Origin: Larkinella insperata | GTDB lineage: Bacteria > Bacteroidota > Bacteroidia > Cytophagales > Spirosomataceae | Assembly: GCF_026248825.1 (NCBI RefSeq) | Contig: NZ_CP110973.1 | Coordinates: 5,725,501 to 5,789,500 of the forward strand | DNA length: 64,000 bases | Direction of reading: 5' to 3' | Shown here: positions 32,467 through 41,824 of the stretch, piece by piece | Numbering within the stretch: the first letter of the stretch is position 1 | Layout: every line of letters begins with the position of its first letter | Program-made: the position numbers and the translations under genes | The notes under the pieces: generated by a model | What the model was told of the DNA's origin: nothing | Database searches by the model: none | Seen by the model: the letters and a program-made list of their open reading frames with translations, nothing else

Positions 32467-33012
32467 TTACTCCTGCGCTTCGCCTTCTTCAGTAGCTGGG
32501 GCTTCTGGCGCTTCAGCCGCTTCTTCGGCGGGTGCTTCAGCAACAGGTTCTTCAACCGTGTTTTTCTTCGCAATCGCCTGAGCACGCGCTTCGTTTACTT
32601 TCTTCTCAGCATCCAGACGGGCTTGTTTGGCCGCGGTCTGTTGCTGCGTTTTAGCATCGGCAGTTCCCTGCTTACGGCCTTCTTTACCTTGTTTCCAGTC
32701 TTCAAACTTGGTATCGGCCTGCTCCTGCGTGATGGCACCTTTGAGAACACCTACCTGCAGGTGTTTTTTCAGCATGATACCTTCGTGCGACAGGATTGAG
32801 CGGGCCGTATCAGTCGGTTGTGCTCCATTCAACAGCCACTCCACAGCGCGGTCGTTTTTCAGCACCACCGTTGAGGGATCCGTGTTTGGGTTGTACGAAC
32901 CGATCTTTTCAATAAAGCGACCATCCCGTGGTGCTCTGGCATCGGCTATTACGATGTCGTAAATAGCCAGTTTTTTGCGTCCCCGACGCGATAAACGGAT
33001 TTTAACTGCCAT
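32467..33012 (-). CDS. rpsP: 30S ribosomal protein S16 with long acidic C-terminal extension
   Basis: 181 residues; the usual bacterial S16 has about 80-90. Residues 1-85 are standard (VKIRLSRRGRKKLAIYDIVI, DGRFIEKIGSYNPNTDPSTV). The rest is a Lys/Gln-rich linker followed by an Ala/Glu/Pro-rich end (EEPVAEAPAEEAAEAPEAPA), likely disordered. Such extensions occur in Bacteroidota S16. S16 is a primary 16S rRNA-binding protein. A TAnnTTTG promoter element lies at 33084-33091. Confidence 0.97.
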   Translation of the reverse strand: MAVKIRLSRRGRKKLAIYDIVIADARAPRDGRFIEKIGSYNPNTDPSTVVLKNDRAVEWLLNGAQPTDTARSILSHEGIMLKKHLQVGVLKGAITQEQADTKFEDWKQGKEGRKQGTADAKTQQQTAAKQARLDAEKKVNEARAQAIAKKNTVEEPVAEAPAEEAAEAPEAPATEEGEAQE

Positions 33013-33083
33013 TTTATTGGTTTGTTTTACGTGAAGGCCCCGGCCTACGGTGTTGTAAACCGCCCTTCAATGGAATTAGGGGG

Positions 33084-33091
33084 CAAAGGTA
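33084..33091 (-). promoter_or_regulatory. -7 element for the rpsP operon
   Basis: The minus strand reads TACCTTTG, a full TAnnTTTG match. The transcript start near 33077 gives a leader of about 65 bases before the rpsP ATG at 33012. Confidence 0.6.
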
Positions 33092-33196
33092 CAAATATTT
33101 TTAGAAAGAATCGTCATCATACCCCAAGTAAAACCGCTTTCAGGACGTTTTTTATCGGCTTTCAGTAACCTTCCGACCCCGTACCCATAAAACAAC

Positions 33197-33222
33197 AAAA
33201 CCCCGACGTAGGCCGGGGTTTT
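33197..33222 (-). terminator. Intrinsic terminator downstream of the ompA-like gene
   Basis: AAAACCCC (33197-33204) pairs with GGGGTTTT (33215-33222), extended by a G-C pair inside. On the minus strand it lies 18 bases beyond the OmpA stop at 33240. Being A/T-flanked on both sides, it could also stop transcription in the other direction. Confidence 0.8.
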
Positions 33223-33239
33223 GAGCAGGAAGGTCTTCC

Positions 33240-34781
33240 TTATCGGTCGAAACGCTGACCAGACTGGTACGGCGACCGGAGCATGTTCATCGGAACGATT
33301 TTGATTTCTACCCGACGGTTTCGCTGTAGATTGTCGCCGGTGGTGTTCGGCGCAATTGGCCGGTACTCACCGTAGTATTCAACCGTTACCCGACTCGGGT
33401 CAGTTAAACCAGCGCGGGTCAGGAAGCGTTTAGCGGCATCCACCCGACGTTTCGACAACTGTAGGTTGTAACCGTAGGAGGCCCGGTGGTCGGCGTGACC
33501 AACCAGGATGATACCGCAGTTGGTTTTTACGTTCAACAGTTCAATCACTTTCCGCATGATTTCCTGAGAAGCCGGACGAATCGTTGCTTTGTCGGTATCA
33601 AATTCGATATTGCTGAACAGGGCTTCGCACTCAGGAGCGAATTTGCCGCGCAGAATCGAGCTGATGATGCTGTCGAGGTTCATGGCGACCCCGGCACCCG
33701 AAACTACACTACCCGCAGGGGTGTTGGCTTCTTTATCAAACAGGTCAGCAACACCGTCGTTGTCCGAGTCGGTGTACAGACGAGGATCAACCGGCTTCGG
33801 CATGTTCGCTTTGGCGATTGAATCCGCATCGTTCATCGTCGGGTTATACGGTTCTTTGATCAGATCTTTCGGATCGGCCCAACGCAGGTGGTAGCGGCCT
33901 TTCGCCGGATCGTAAACACCGTCTTTGCCGACTTTCACCGCGCTCTTGCCGATTTTGTAGGTAATCGACAGACCAAGCCGTGACCACTTATCCAGCCCTG
34001 AATTTCCGCGTCTCCAACCGTATACGTTGTTGGCTTTCGAGTTGTCAACTCCACCGACCGTCATATCCAATTTCTCGGTGTTGACATTGTAGAGGGTAAC
34101 ATCAAGACCCAGATCCAGACGGGGCGTCAGTTCGTAGTGCAGCGCCGTACCAATTGGGAACACAAATTCGCGGGTGTACACCGATCCGTCGGCTTCCCAG
34201 CGTCCCTGCGTAACCGAGCTGTAGTCGCGCCGGTCATTGGAGTAACGAATCATCTGGTCGGTCGTCAGGTCATACACCCGGGTATCAAACCACATCAGAC
34301 CAGCTCCTGCCTGAATATCCCATTTCCAGCGTTTCAGCTTGCGGGTTCCGAACAGAAGAGATTTCATGTTAACATTGGCGTTCAATGTTCCCTGCAGGAA
34401 GTTAGAACGGAACCAGGCATTGTAAAGCGCCTGTTTCGAGCCACGCAGCGAACCGATGTTAAACTCCGCTGAAGCACCAAAAAGGTGAGTTAATTGTTTA
34501 TTGATGGACACGCCCACGGCGCCAGTTACCTTTGAACGGGGCCCTCTTTCCGGAAAAGCTTTGTAGATACCGTAATTATCCAGGTCGCCAAAGAAACGCG
34601 TAAGCGCGGGTGTGACGGTCACTGACCAGGTGTTCATCTTGTAGTCGCCCTCGTAAGACCGGTTACGGGTCGATGTTCCAGACGAGGAACTAGTGGTGGT
34701 GGTGGTGTCAGTTTGGGCATACCCGACGGCCTGCGTTAGTAACAGAAGCGTCAGAGAAGCGAAAATGGAAATTTTCTTCAT
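33240..34781 (-). CDS. OmpA-family outer membrane protein
   Basis: 513 residues with a signal peptide (MKKISIFASLTLLLLTQAVGYAQ). Residues about 45-300 form an outer-membrane beta-barrel (VTVTPALTRFFGDLDNYG, LYNAWFRSNFLQGTLNANVN). A thrombospondin-type calcium repeat (DSDNDGVADLFDKE, about 335-350) links to the C-terminal OmpA peptidoglycan-binding domain (about 390-505) with ILVGHADHRASYGYNLQLSKRR. It ties the outer membrane to the cell wall. It has its own terminator and lies next to the RNase P RNA gene on the same strand. Confidence 0.95.
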   Translation of the reverse strand: MKKISIFASLTLLLLTQAVGYAQTDTTTTTSSSSGTSTRNRSYEGDYKMNTWSVTVTPALTRFFGDLDNYGIYKAFPERGPRSKVTGAVGVSINKQLTHLFGASAEFNIGSLRGSKQALYNAWFRSNFLQGTLNANVNMKSLLFGTRKLKRWKWDIQAGAGLMWFDTRVYDLTTDQMIRYSNDRRDYSSVTQGRWEADGSVYTREFVFPIGTALHYELTPRLDLGLDVTLYNVNTEKLDMTVGGVDNSKANNVYGWRRGNSGLDKWSRLGLSITYKIGKSAVKVGKDGVYDPAKGRYHLRWADPKDLIKEPYNPTMNDADSIAKANMPKPVDPRLYTDSDNDGVADLFDKEANTPAGSVVSGAGVAMNLDSIISSILRGKFAPECEALFSNIEFDTDKATIRPASQEIMRKVIELLNVKTNCGIILVGHADHRASYGYNLQLSKRRVDAAKRFLTRAGLTDPSRVTVEYYGEYRPIAPNTTGDNLQRNRRVEIKIVPMNMLRSPYQSGQRFDR

Positions 34782-34884
34782 GAGAACTCAGGTTTAATTC
34801 ATAAGCCTTTTACGTTGAACAATCGCCCGGTCGGCCGCCGGTTCGGCAAACCGTTTTTAAACTATTCCTTTAGCGGCAGCCTCC

Positions 34885-35334
34885 GCGAAGTAAATCTATA
34901 AGCCGGATTCTGTTTCCGATCCGATGGCCGAAGCCAGCTTTTCAGACTCTTATCATTTATCTCGATTCCGGATCACTCCGAAACTCTATCGATCTACCCG
35001 CACCGGCGTCGTTGCGGCTTTCGCCGAAACTACAGGAACGAGTCGCCCCCATTCCGATGCCTATTTGATCTTTCAGCCCATAAGGTTTACCCTGCCCCGT
35101 CTGTCACCAGCCGGGCGGTAGGCTCTTACCCTACCTTTTCACCCTTACCGCAAACTGTTTATCCAACGGCCTGCGGCGGTATATTTTCTGCGGCACTTTC
35201 TGTCAGCGGGTCGTACGACGCCGGGCGTCTCCTCTTCGCTGCCTTCCCGTTAGGAAGTATGGTACTCTACGCTGTCCGGACTTTCCTCCCCGGTTCGATT
35301 ATCCGTTCCGGAGCGATAAGACAATTTACTTCGC
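34885..35334 (-). ncRNA. rnpB: RNase P RNA, bacterial type A
   Basis: Catalytic RNA that removes tRNA 5' leaders. On the minus strand the 5' part contains GAGGAAAGTCCGGAC, the conserved P4 strand, and the 3' end contains ACAGAATCCGGCTTAT, the matching universal end. A perfect 11 bp P1 helix (34885-34895 with 35324-35334) fixes the two ends and gives about 450 nt, long for the class. Internal helices with GNRA-like loops are present. A promoter element lies at 35360-35367. Open frames in this interval are fortuitous. Confidence 0.95.
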
Positions 35335-35359
35335 TTTGGTTGCCATTCCGTGATTACCG

Positions 35360-35367
35360 CAAATCTA
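35360..35367 (-). promoter_or_regulatory. -7 element for the RNase P RNA gene
   Basis: The minus strand reads TAGATTTG, matching TAnnTTTG. The transcript start near 35353 lies about 19 bases ahead of the predicted mature 5' end at 35334, so trimming or a slightly longer P1 region is implied. Confidence 0.5.
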
Positions 35368-35456
35368 TAAATACTTAGGTTCTTTAAAAACCTGGTACCG
35401 AAAAACTGCAAATTTTTCGAGCCTGTTGTCTAAAAAAATAGGTAAACGGGGGCTAA

Positions 35457-36902
35457 CTACAATCCTTCGACCTTTAAATTGATTTTTCCGGACGCATAAA
35501 CCACCGCCAGCATCGACTCCCGTGTCAAGTAAACCTGATCGGGCGTAACTTGTTCAAGTTTGCCGTTGATAACAACTCCTTTTGTTATCTGATTGTTCGT
35601 TAATCGTTCCTGAAGCGATTTTCGCGCTTCGTCGATCTGATCCCCCACCGGAATTGTTAGCTGTTTCTCCAACGTGCGCGCAAAACTACCTTGCAATAAC
35701 CAATTCGCCGTTCGATACAGAATATTTTTTGTGTCCAGATCATAATGCAAATCCCGCAGCGAAATGGTCCGGGCCTGAGCGTCGTAATACGGCTGTCCCC
35801 GCAGGTAAACCGTTCCGTTCAGGCTACCTTTCAGATCGGCTTTGACAATCAGGGTGTTGTTCTGTCCGTACAGATCAATTCCGGCGATGGTAATCTTGTA
35901 GCGACCGTCACGAAACTCGTACGATTGGCCCACAAACTCTTCGGCAACAAGTCGGGCGGCTTCCCCGTACGTGGCTTCGCTCAGCAAACCAATGCGGAAC
36001 TGATCGGGAATGGACCTGGAGACGACCAGCTCCGGAACGGCAACCGCCGGCTTCACCTCGGGTTTGGCCCCGGTTTGGGTCAGCGTGTAGGCTTCGATTC
36101 CAATTGTGGAGCGGATGGCCCCTTTTTCAAACCGAAAGGGGGTAATCAGAATCCGTTTGGGCACCACCAGCAGCCAGGTACGGTATTTTTCGGAAACCAG
36201 ATACGGCTGCCGAATGGTGTTCCAGGCTTTCAGGACCGGCGTTCGCAGGTCGACCTGCTTTTGAACCTGCTCATCCAGCGCCTTGCTGATTTTACCCAGA
36301 TTTTTGTCGATCTGACGGCCCACAATACTCGCCACCGGAATTTCGATACCGGCAATCCTCAGGGCGGGTTTCTTCACCCATTCGTACCCTTCAGCGGTGG
36401 TCTGGGTCTGGGCCGTCCAGTCTTTAGCGATGGAAAAACGCGTGGCAAACCGCAGGTTCATTTCGAATTCCGTCTCCTGAAACTGCGTAAAGCCCAGCAC
36501 TTTCACACCGGCTTTGGCCCAGATTTTCAGGGGAACCTGAAAGTGAAAAAGACTGTCCTGAGCGGTAACATGGATGGGAGCCCGTTTCCAAACCTTGGTC
36601 ATAAACAGATCGTTGTCATTGTCGGTCAGGCTGTTGTCTTCGTAAATCAGCCCGTTTACCTGACTATTGATCTGACGCTCGACATCGGCCAGCGCAATGG
36701 ATAGAGGAACGTTTACTGTGGATAAGAATTTGTCGTTCTGTACTTCCATCTTAGTTACCTGATAGGCCGCTTTCGGGGCCTTCGGATTGGTCGTGGCCGT
36801 GGGTTTACATGCCTGAACCAGCAGCAGGGCCAGCAACAGGCATCGGAATGGGGTCAATGTAGTGAAAATATTTTTATTTGATCTTAACCTTGGTCGCGCC
36901 AT
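35457..36902 (-). CDS. DUF4403 family lipoprotein
   Basis: 481 residues from the ATG at 36902, which gives a lipoprotein signal ending at LLLVQAC. A TTG at 36857 is a shorter alternative; longer in-frame extensions would run inside the Smr gene. The DUF4403 body has long alternating strands (STVNVPLSIALADVERQINS near the start, YEWVKKPALRIAGIEIPVAS, and LYGQNNTLIVKADLKGSLNG) and is predicted to be a lipid-binding or BPI-like elongated beta protein. Function unknown. The start overlaps the end of the Smr-domain gene by 29 bases. Confidence 0.88.
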   Translation of the reverse strand: MARPRLRSNKNIFTTLTPFRCLLLALLLVQACKPTATTNPKAPKAAYQVTKMEVQNDKFLSTVNVPLSIALADVERQINSQVNGLIYEDNSLTDNDNDLFMTKVWKRAPIHVTAQDSLFHFQVPLKIWAKAGVKVLGFTQFQETEFEMNLRFATRFSIAKDWTAQTQTTAEGYEWVKKPALRIAGIEIPVASIVGRQIDKNLGKISKALDEQVQKQVDLRTPVLKAWNTIRQPYLVSEKYRTWLLVVPKRILITPFRFEKGAIRSTIGIEAYTLTQTGAKPEVKPAVAVPELVVSRSIPDQFRIGLLSEATYGEAARLVAEEFVGQSYEFRDGRYKITIAGIDLYGQNNTLIVKADLKGSLNGTVYLRGQPYYDAQARTISLRDLHYDLDTKNILYRTANWLLQGSFARTLEKQLTIPVGDQIDEARKSLQERLTNNQITKGVVINGKLEQVTPDQVYLTRESMLAVVYASGKINLKVEGL

Positions 36903-37872
36903 AACCAAATTTTTCCTTCTGGGCATCTTCAAAATAAGCAACGTTCGGATTTTTGCCCAGCCGCCGGTGCAGTTCATTGCGCAAAACCCCGTTGCCCACC
37001 CCGTGGATAAAGGTGATGTCGTCCATTCCGCTGGCAATGGCATTTTCCAGATTTTTCTCAAACGCCTGAAGTTGAATCTGAAGCAGATCTGCGCTGGTCC
37101 GACCTCCAAAGCCGGTGGGCAAAAGTTTCTCGATGTGCAGATCCACCTCCGCCGACGGCCGCTCAACCGGGGTTGGCTGCGTTTTATCGGTCATACCCAT
37201 TAAGCTTTCCCGAAGTGCCGTGGCATTCACGGGTTTCTCCGCTTTGGGCTTGGCGGGCTCTTCCCGAACGGTGTCCTCCACGTCCAGTTGATACAGGTGC
37301 CCCGGCTGGTTCACCACCGGAACCGGACCGCTGTGGGACTGAAACGTCTGCGCCCGGCACTTGATCCGTTTCACCAGCGGTGGCCGCAAGGTCATTGCAC
37401 CCCGCCGGTGCCAGATTGCCTGAATTAGAAAAGTCGGCCAGTTTTCGAAGGTCGACAGCGAATACCGTTGGCCCAGACGCGTGAAAGACCGCGCTTTCAG
37501 CACTTCCGAATGCAGGCCGGTATAGCGCGCTTCCCGTTCTTCACCGATCGTAAACGGAAGGTCCCAATCCGTGTTGTTCACCAGGAAAACCTCCAGTTCT
37601 TTGACACTCCCGCGTTCGCTCAGCGGGACAAACGCCAGGTAAAAACCGACATGACCGACAATTTCGGGTTTGGCCGGTTTTTTTGGATCAACGATCGGTT
37701 CGGGCTTGAAGCGGGTGGCCTCCATTGGCGACACCACCACGATCTCCGAACGCAGGACGGGTATCCGAAACCCGTCTTCAATTTCAATTTCTACTTGATT
37801 ACCGGGCAGAAACCGGGTTACGATTCCCTGTTCCTTCGCCCGCAGCATTCGTACTTTATCTCCGATATTCAT
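36874..37872 (-). CDS. DUF2027 and Smr-domain protein (MutS2-related)
   Basis: 332 residues. The N-terminal DUF2027 part (MNIGDKVRMLRAKEQGIVTR) is a beta-barrel seen with Smr domains in Bacteroidota. After a Lys/Pro-rich linker, the C-terminal Smr domain has VDLHIEKLLPTGFGG, then ITFIHGVGNGVLRNELHRRL. The DLH and HGxG motifs are those of Smr nucleases, which nick DNA or RNA at branches. The true substrate here is unknown. It overlaps the DUF4403 gene by 29 bases. Confidence 0.92.
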   Translation of the reverse strand: MNIGDKVRMLRAKEQGIVTRFLPGNQVEIEIEDGFRIPVLRSEIVVVSPMEATRFKPEPIVDPKKPAKPEIVGHVGFYLAFVPLSERGSVKELEVFLVNNTDWDLPFTIGEEREARYTGLHSEVLKARSFTRLGQRYSLSTFENWPTFLIQAIWHRRGAMTLRPPLVKRIKCRAQTFQSHSGPVPVVNQPGHLYQLDVEDTVREEPAKPKAEKPVNATALRESLMGMTDKTQPTPVERPSAEVDLHIEKLLPTGFGGRTSADLLQIQLQAFEKNLENAIASGMDDITFIHGVGNGVLRNELHRRLGKNPNVAYFEDAQKEKFGYGATKVKIK

Positions 37873-37935
37873 ATGTAATGATGATGTCCTACCACGCCGT
37901 TACGGAGCAAGGTCCGCAAGTACGTTCTAGGTACG

Positions 37936-38880
37936 TTAATAATATAACGTGTGAAAACGAAAACCGTTCCGGCCGTTGTACTCCAGCGTCGGCGCGGGCA
38001 TTTTCAGCGTATTCAACAGAAAGAACACGGTTTTCAACGTCTTTTTCCGGGTTTTTATCCGGGTAAAATCCACATCGAGTGAGAGGTAATACTGCCGGTA
38101 CGGTCGAAACCCGCGCTCCATGCTCCCGGCCACCTCGGCCGATACCATGTCGTGAATTCCGTACCCAACGGCCACGTTCAGCCACTTGGGAAGCCGGGTG
38201 TCGCGCCCGGCAAACGACGAGGGATTGACCGATAACCAGTACGTCTGCCCGTTGTAGTCTTTCAGCCAGCGATCGTTCCAGTGTTTTCCCAGCAGGTTCG
38301 GGCGCTCTCTGGCCAGCGCCGTGTAGTGAAACGAGAATTTGGGCTGAATCCGCAATTCACCCCAGGTCAGGTATTGTGCGGTATACAGCGCCGGACCGGC
38401 GACGTTTGCGATCATATCGCCCACCGAAAAACCGTATTCCGGCGAAAAACCGTCCAGAATCTCAATTGGGGTTTGGAAGATGACCCCGGTCAGACCGGCG
38501 TAGAGCGCGGCTTTGCGTTCTGAAAGACCCGCCCATTCATACGCCTGCGCCGAAACCCGGGCAATCTGGTAGGCCGTTACCATGTGACCCACTTTGTCGA
38601 TTTGAAGCCACTCCCGGTTGTCGTTAAAAAACTTGAAGTTTGTCAGCGGATTGTTGTACCAGGCCCGGCTCAACCCGTACAGCGTACCGGCATAAACGAC
38701 GGATTCACCGATGAGCAAACCCCGAAGCCGGCAGCGGTAACAGGGTTCGGTGGCCCGGCTGGTGGTATCCTGCGCAACGGCGGAGGGGACGAGGGAGTGA
38801 AGCAGAAAAAAAAGCAAAACGGCTTTCAGTACAGCAATTCCCTTCACGCTACTTCCTTTCCTTTGTTTAATACGCTCCAT
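37936..38880 (-). CDS. DUF2279 family exported protein
   Basis: 314 residues with a signal sequence (about 12-36, ending VAQ). The DUF2279 core is WLQIDKVGHMVTAYQIARVS (about 90-109) and FQTPIEILDGFSPEYGFSVGDMIAN, a short membrane-facing helical hairpin. The C-terminal portion is beta-rich and reads like an outer-membrane strand series (PYRQYYLSLDVDFTRIKTRK). Function is not established; relatives are called YfiM-like lipoproteins. The start overlaps the end of the VWA gene by 14 bases, so the two are coupled. Confidence 0.88.
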   Translation of the reverse strand: MERIKQRKGSSVKGIAVLKAVLLFFLLHSLVPSAVAQDTTSRATEPCYRCRLRGLLIGESVVYAGTLYGLSRAWYNNPLTNFKFFNDNREWLQIDKVGHMVTAYQIARVSAQAYEWAGLSERKAALYAGLTGVIFQTPIEILDGFSPEYGFSVGDMIANVAGPALYTAQYLTWGELRIQPKFSFHYTALARERPNLLGKHWNDRWLKDYNGQTYWLSVNPSSFAGRDTRLPKWLNVAVGYGIHDMVSAEVAGSMERGFRPYRQYYLSLDVDFTRIKTRKKTLKTVFFLLNTLKMPAPTLEYNGRNGFRFHTLYY

Positions 38881-40951
38881 GGTATTTTCGCAGACCCCAC
38901 TCGGCGCTGATTAACAGGAGGATCAGGAAGAAGATCCACCGCAGGTTAATCAATTCGTTGAGGGCTTCGTTGCTGCTCAGGCGTCCGGCGGGTTTGCGAC
39001 TGACCAGATCGTCGGCCAGCGCGGCCAGCGTGGCGGCATTGTAGAACCGGCCACCGGTTTGCTGGGCCAGTTGCCGCAGCATCAGGTGATCGGCGGTGGT
39101 GTTGATGGCTTCCAGTTGCTGCTCCCGAACAATAAACTCGCCCGTAGCCGTCTCGGTCCGGCCGTTCAGTGAAGCCGTCGCCCGGAACCGGTACACCCCT
39201 TCGGGCAGGCTGCTGACTTCGAAACGGGAGTTGCTGGCGGTCGGTGTGTAATTAAAACTCCGGGGCACGTCCCGTTCGTTGGTGATTTCCAGCCGCACCG
39301 GGCGGTCGTACAGCTTCTCGTAAATGTCGTTGTACATCTCCGTCTCGAACACCACTTTTTCTCCCGCCAGAAATTCGTTGCGGATTGGGTACACCCGTAG
39401 CTTCCGACGGTCTTCCTTGATCGACACCAGCTGCATCACCTTCTGAAGCAACTCATCCACGACGGCCTGATTGTCGGTCAGGGCGAATTCTTCCAGACGC
39501 CACTCCCACAGCCCTTCGCCCGCCAGCACGGCGGCTTTGCGCTGGGAAGAAATGTTGAGCGCCAGCAACGGTTTGTTCGTCCGTACGCTCCCGACCTGCT
39601 GCCACAGCACCACTTCGCTGCCCGGCGACAGTTTGAAATCACCGAACGGCACGAGCATGGGCGGCAAACGGTCCAGCAGGGTCAGTTTTTGCGCGTCCAG
39701 ATTCAGCTGGCGGAAATCGGGGTTAAACCGTCCCGTCACTTTGTCAGTCTGCCCGCCCCCGGCCACGATCTGCATCACCGGATTCAGGCCGTTGAACGAC
39801 TGCAAGCCCGACTGGTTGCCCAGCACGAAAAGCACGGGCGTATTTTTTTGCAGCGCTTTCTGAACAACCGCGGCCCCGGCATTCTGGTTATCGGGCAGCT
39901 GGTGGAGAATTACCAGATCGTAGACCTTGTCCGGAATATCGGCGGTGCCTCCGTTCAGGATGCGGATATCAAGTTCGTAATTCTGATTTTTCTCGATGAT
40001 GTTGCGAAAGGCCTTGATGTCGGGATGCGGGCTCAGGGCCAGCAGCAGAATTTTTTCCTTTCCGTCAATGATGTCAATGTAAACATCCCGGCGGTTGTTT
40101 CGGGGGGAAAATTCACCACTTAGCGGCAGCACTTCCACCACGTAGTGCTGCATTCCTTTCTGGTTGGAGGAAGTCTGAAACGTCAGTTGCTGAAAGGTTT
40201 CGGGCCGGTTGAAATTCACGGTTTGCCGACTCAGTTCCCGGCCGTTCTGCCGCAAAACCACCGTTCCCGTCTGGCCCTGAAAGCCAAAGCTGGCCACGTC
40301 GGCCTGAATGGGAAACTGATTCCCCAGGTACGCAATCTTGTTGGCAACGGCATCCTTCAACTGCACATCCCGCTTCGGGATGGTGTCGCCCACCCCGACG
40401 GTATGCACCGCGAAGTTGTAGCGCCCGAACGTCGGTGACAGGCCCTGGTTGGCAATACCGTCCGAGATCAGCACCACGTCGGTCAGGTTGCGCCCCTCGT
40501 AGGCCGTCCGGATGCCGCCCAGCAGGTTTGACAAGTCCGTGGTTCGCCGGTTGAAGGCAACGGTTTTCAGATCCCCCGCAACCAGGCTATCGCCCAGGGT
40601 TTGCACCGACACATCAATATCTTCGCCCGTCAGCCGTTCGCGTAGCTGGCTGGCGGCTTCGAGCGCCCGGTCGAGCTGCGCCCGTCCACCCGCCGTCATC
40701 GACTCTGAGTTATCAATCGCCAATACCACCTTGGGCTTTTCAGTGACGGTCTGGATGCTGCGAATCAGCGGATTGAGCAGCAGGAAGCACACCATACTGA
40801 CGACCAGAAACCGGAATGCCGCCAGCGCCAGATTCATCCGCTGGCTCCATCCGGCATTTGATTGGTACAGGGCAAATGCATAAACCGCCCCGACCGCCAG
40901 ACAAACCAGCAGCCACCAGGGCGACGATTGAAAATACAGTTCGGAGCGCAT
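38867..40951 (-). CDS. VWA-domain membrane protein
   Basis: 694 residues. Two N-terminal membrane segments (about 10-28 and 40-62) and one at the C-terminus (INLRWIFFLILLLISAEWGL) frame a large periplasmic part. A von Willebrand A domain starts at VLAIDNSESM (about 77-86, an intact MIDAS DxSxS), with TDVVLISDGIANQG later. The tail includes immunoglobulin-like segments (about 520-610). It resembles the BatA/B-type and DUF58-linked VWA proteins, but no MoxR ATPase or DUF58 gene is adjacent. Function unknown, probably envelope-related. Confidence 0.9.
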   Translation of the reverse strand: MRSELYFQSSPWWLLVCLAVGAVYAFALYQSNAGWSQRMNLALAAFRFLVVSMVCFLLLNPLIRSIQTVTEKPKVVLAIDNSESMTAGGRAQLDRALEAASQLRERLTGEDIDVSVQTLGDSLVAGDLKTVAFNRRTTDLSNLLGGIRTAYEGRNLTDVVLISDGIANQGLSPTFGRYNFAVHTVGVGDTIPKRDVQLKDAVANKIAYLGNQFPIQADVASFGFQGQTGTVVLRQNGRELSRQTVNFNRPETFQQLTFQTSSNQKGMQHYVVEVLPLSGEFSPRNNRRDVYIDIIDGKEKILLLALSPHPDIKAFRNIIEKNQNYELDIRILNGGTADIPDKVYDLVILHQLPDNQNAGAAVVQKALQKNTPVLFVLGNQSGLQSFNGLNPVMQIVAGGGQTDKVTGRFNPDFRQLNLDAQKLTLLDRLPPMLVPFGDFKLSPGSEVVLWQQVGSVRTNKPLLALNISSQRKAAVLAGEGLWEWRLEEFALTDNQAVVDELLQKVMQLVSIKEDRRKLRVYPIRNEFLAGEKVVFETEMYNDIYEKLYDRPVRLEITNERDVPRSFNYTPTASNSRFEVSSLPEGVYRFRATASLNGRTETATGEFIVREQQLEAINTTADHLMLRQLAQQTGGRFYNAATLAALADDLVSRKPAGRLSSNEALNELINLRWIFFLILLLISAEWGLRKYHGAY

Positions 40952-40964
40952 CTTTTTCAGTTAA

Positions 40965-41029
40965 GAGTTTGGCGTGAAGAATGAAGAGTTAACGGCGTCA
41001 GGCAACTCTTCATTCTTCACGCCAAACTC
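40965..41029. repeat. 26 bp perfect inverted repeat (large hairpin)
   Basis: The arms 40965-40990 and 41004-41029 are exact reverse complements over 26 bases and enclose a 13-base spacer. It lies between the end of fabG (41037) and the start of the VWA gene (40951), which run in the same direction. Neither strand has a T run after the stem. The arm text, rich in GAAGAATGAAGAG, resembles small dispersed repeat elements rather than a normal terminator. Confidence 0.9.
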
Positions 41030-41036
41030 ATCATTA

Positions 41037-41783
41037 TTACGTAAGCATTCCCCCGTCGACCTGCAGCACTTGGCCGGTGATGTAGCGCGACAGGTCGGAA
41101 GCCAGGAACAGGGCACAATCGGCCACCTCTTCCGGTTGTCCACCACGCTTAAGTGGGATGGACTGCTTCCATTCTTCCATGGCTTTCTCGTTGATTTCGC
41201 CGGTCATTTCGGTTTCGATGAAACCCGGAGCAATGGCGTTTGAACGGATGTTGCGCGAGCCCAGCTCCAGCGCCACCGACTTGGTAAAGCCGATGATGCC
41301 CGCTTTGGAAGCCGCGTAATTGGCCTGCCCGGCGTTACCCCGCAAACCGACTACCGACGTCAGGTTGATGATCGAACCACTTTTGGCTTTCATCATCGGT
41401 TTGATTACGGCTTTGGTCAGGTTAAAGACCGACTTTAGATTAACGTTGATCACGGCATCCCATTGTTCTTCGCTCATCCGCATCAGCAGACCGTCGCGGG
41501 TAATACCAGCGTTGTTGATCACCGTGTCAATGGTACCAAAATCAGCGATGACCTGATTCACCAGTTCTTCGGCGGCTTTAAAGTCCGAAGCGTCAGACCG
41601 GTAGCCTTTGACTTTACCCCCGAAAGCCGCTAGTTCGGCTTCCAGCGCCTGTCCTTTTTCAACACTTGAGAGGTAGGTGAATGCAATGGCAGCGCCTTCC
41701 TGAGCGAAACGGGTGGCAATGGCCCGGCCGATGCCGCGTGAGGCTCCGGTAATCAGCGCAACTTTTCCTTGAAGTAAACTCAT
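41037..41783 (-). CDS. fabG: 3-oxoacyl-[ACP] reductase
   Basis: 248-residue SDR enzyme of type II fatty-acid synthesis, reducing 3-oxoacyl-ACP with NADPH. The nucleotide motif GASRGIG is at 13-19, NNAG at 90-93, and the catalytic triad is Ser 143, Tyr 156 and Lys 160 (YAASK). The C-terminus reads GGQPEEVADCALFLAS and ITGQVLQVDGGM. It is monocistronic here, not in a fab cluster. A -7 element lies at 41825-41832. Confidence 0.95.
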   Translation of the reverse strand: MSLLQGKVALITGASRGIGRAIATRFAQEGAAIAFTYLSSVEKGQALEAELAAFGGKVKGYRSDASDFKAAEELVNQVIADFGTIDTVINNAGITRDGLLMRMSEEQWDAVINVNLKSVFNLTKAVIKPMMKAKSGSIINLTSVVGLRGNAGQANYAASKAGIIGFTKSVALELGSRNIRSNAIAPGFIETEMTGEINEKAMEEWKQSIPLKRGGQPEEVADCALFLASDLSRYITGQVLQVDGGMLT

Positions 41784-41824
41784 GAAGTAGATTTGAGAAT
41801 AACGAAGGTTTATAAGATTGGCCG

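Noticed and set aside
34924..35121. 65-codon plus-strand open frame
   Set aside because: It lies inside the RNase P RNA, whose conserved strands and P1 helix explain the sequence.
40965..41029. CRISPR-like repeat
   Set aside because: It is a single inverted repeat with no array of direct repeats and no spacers or cas genes.
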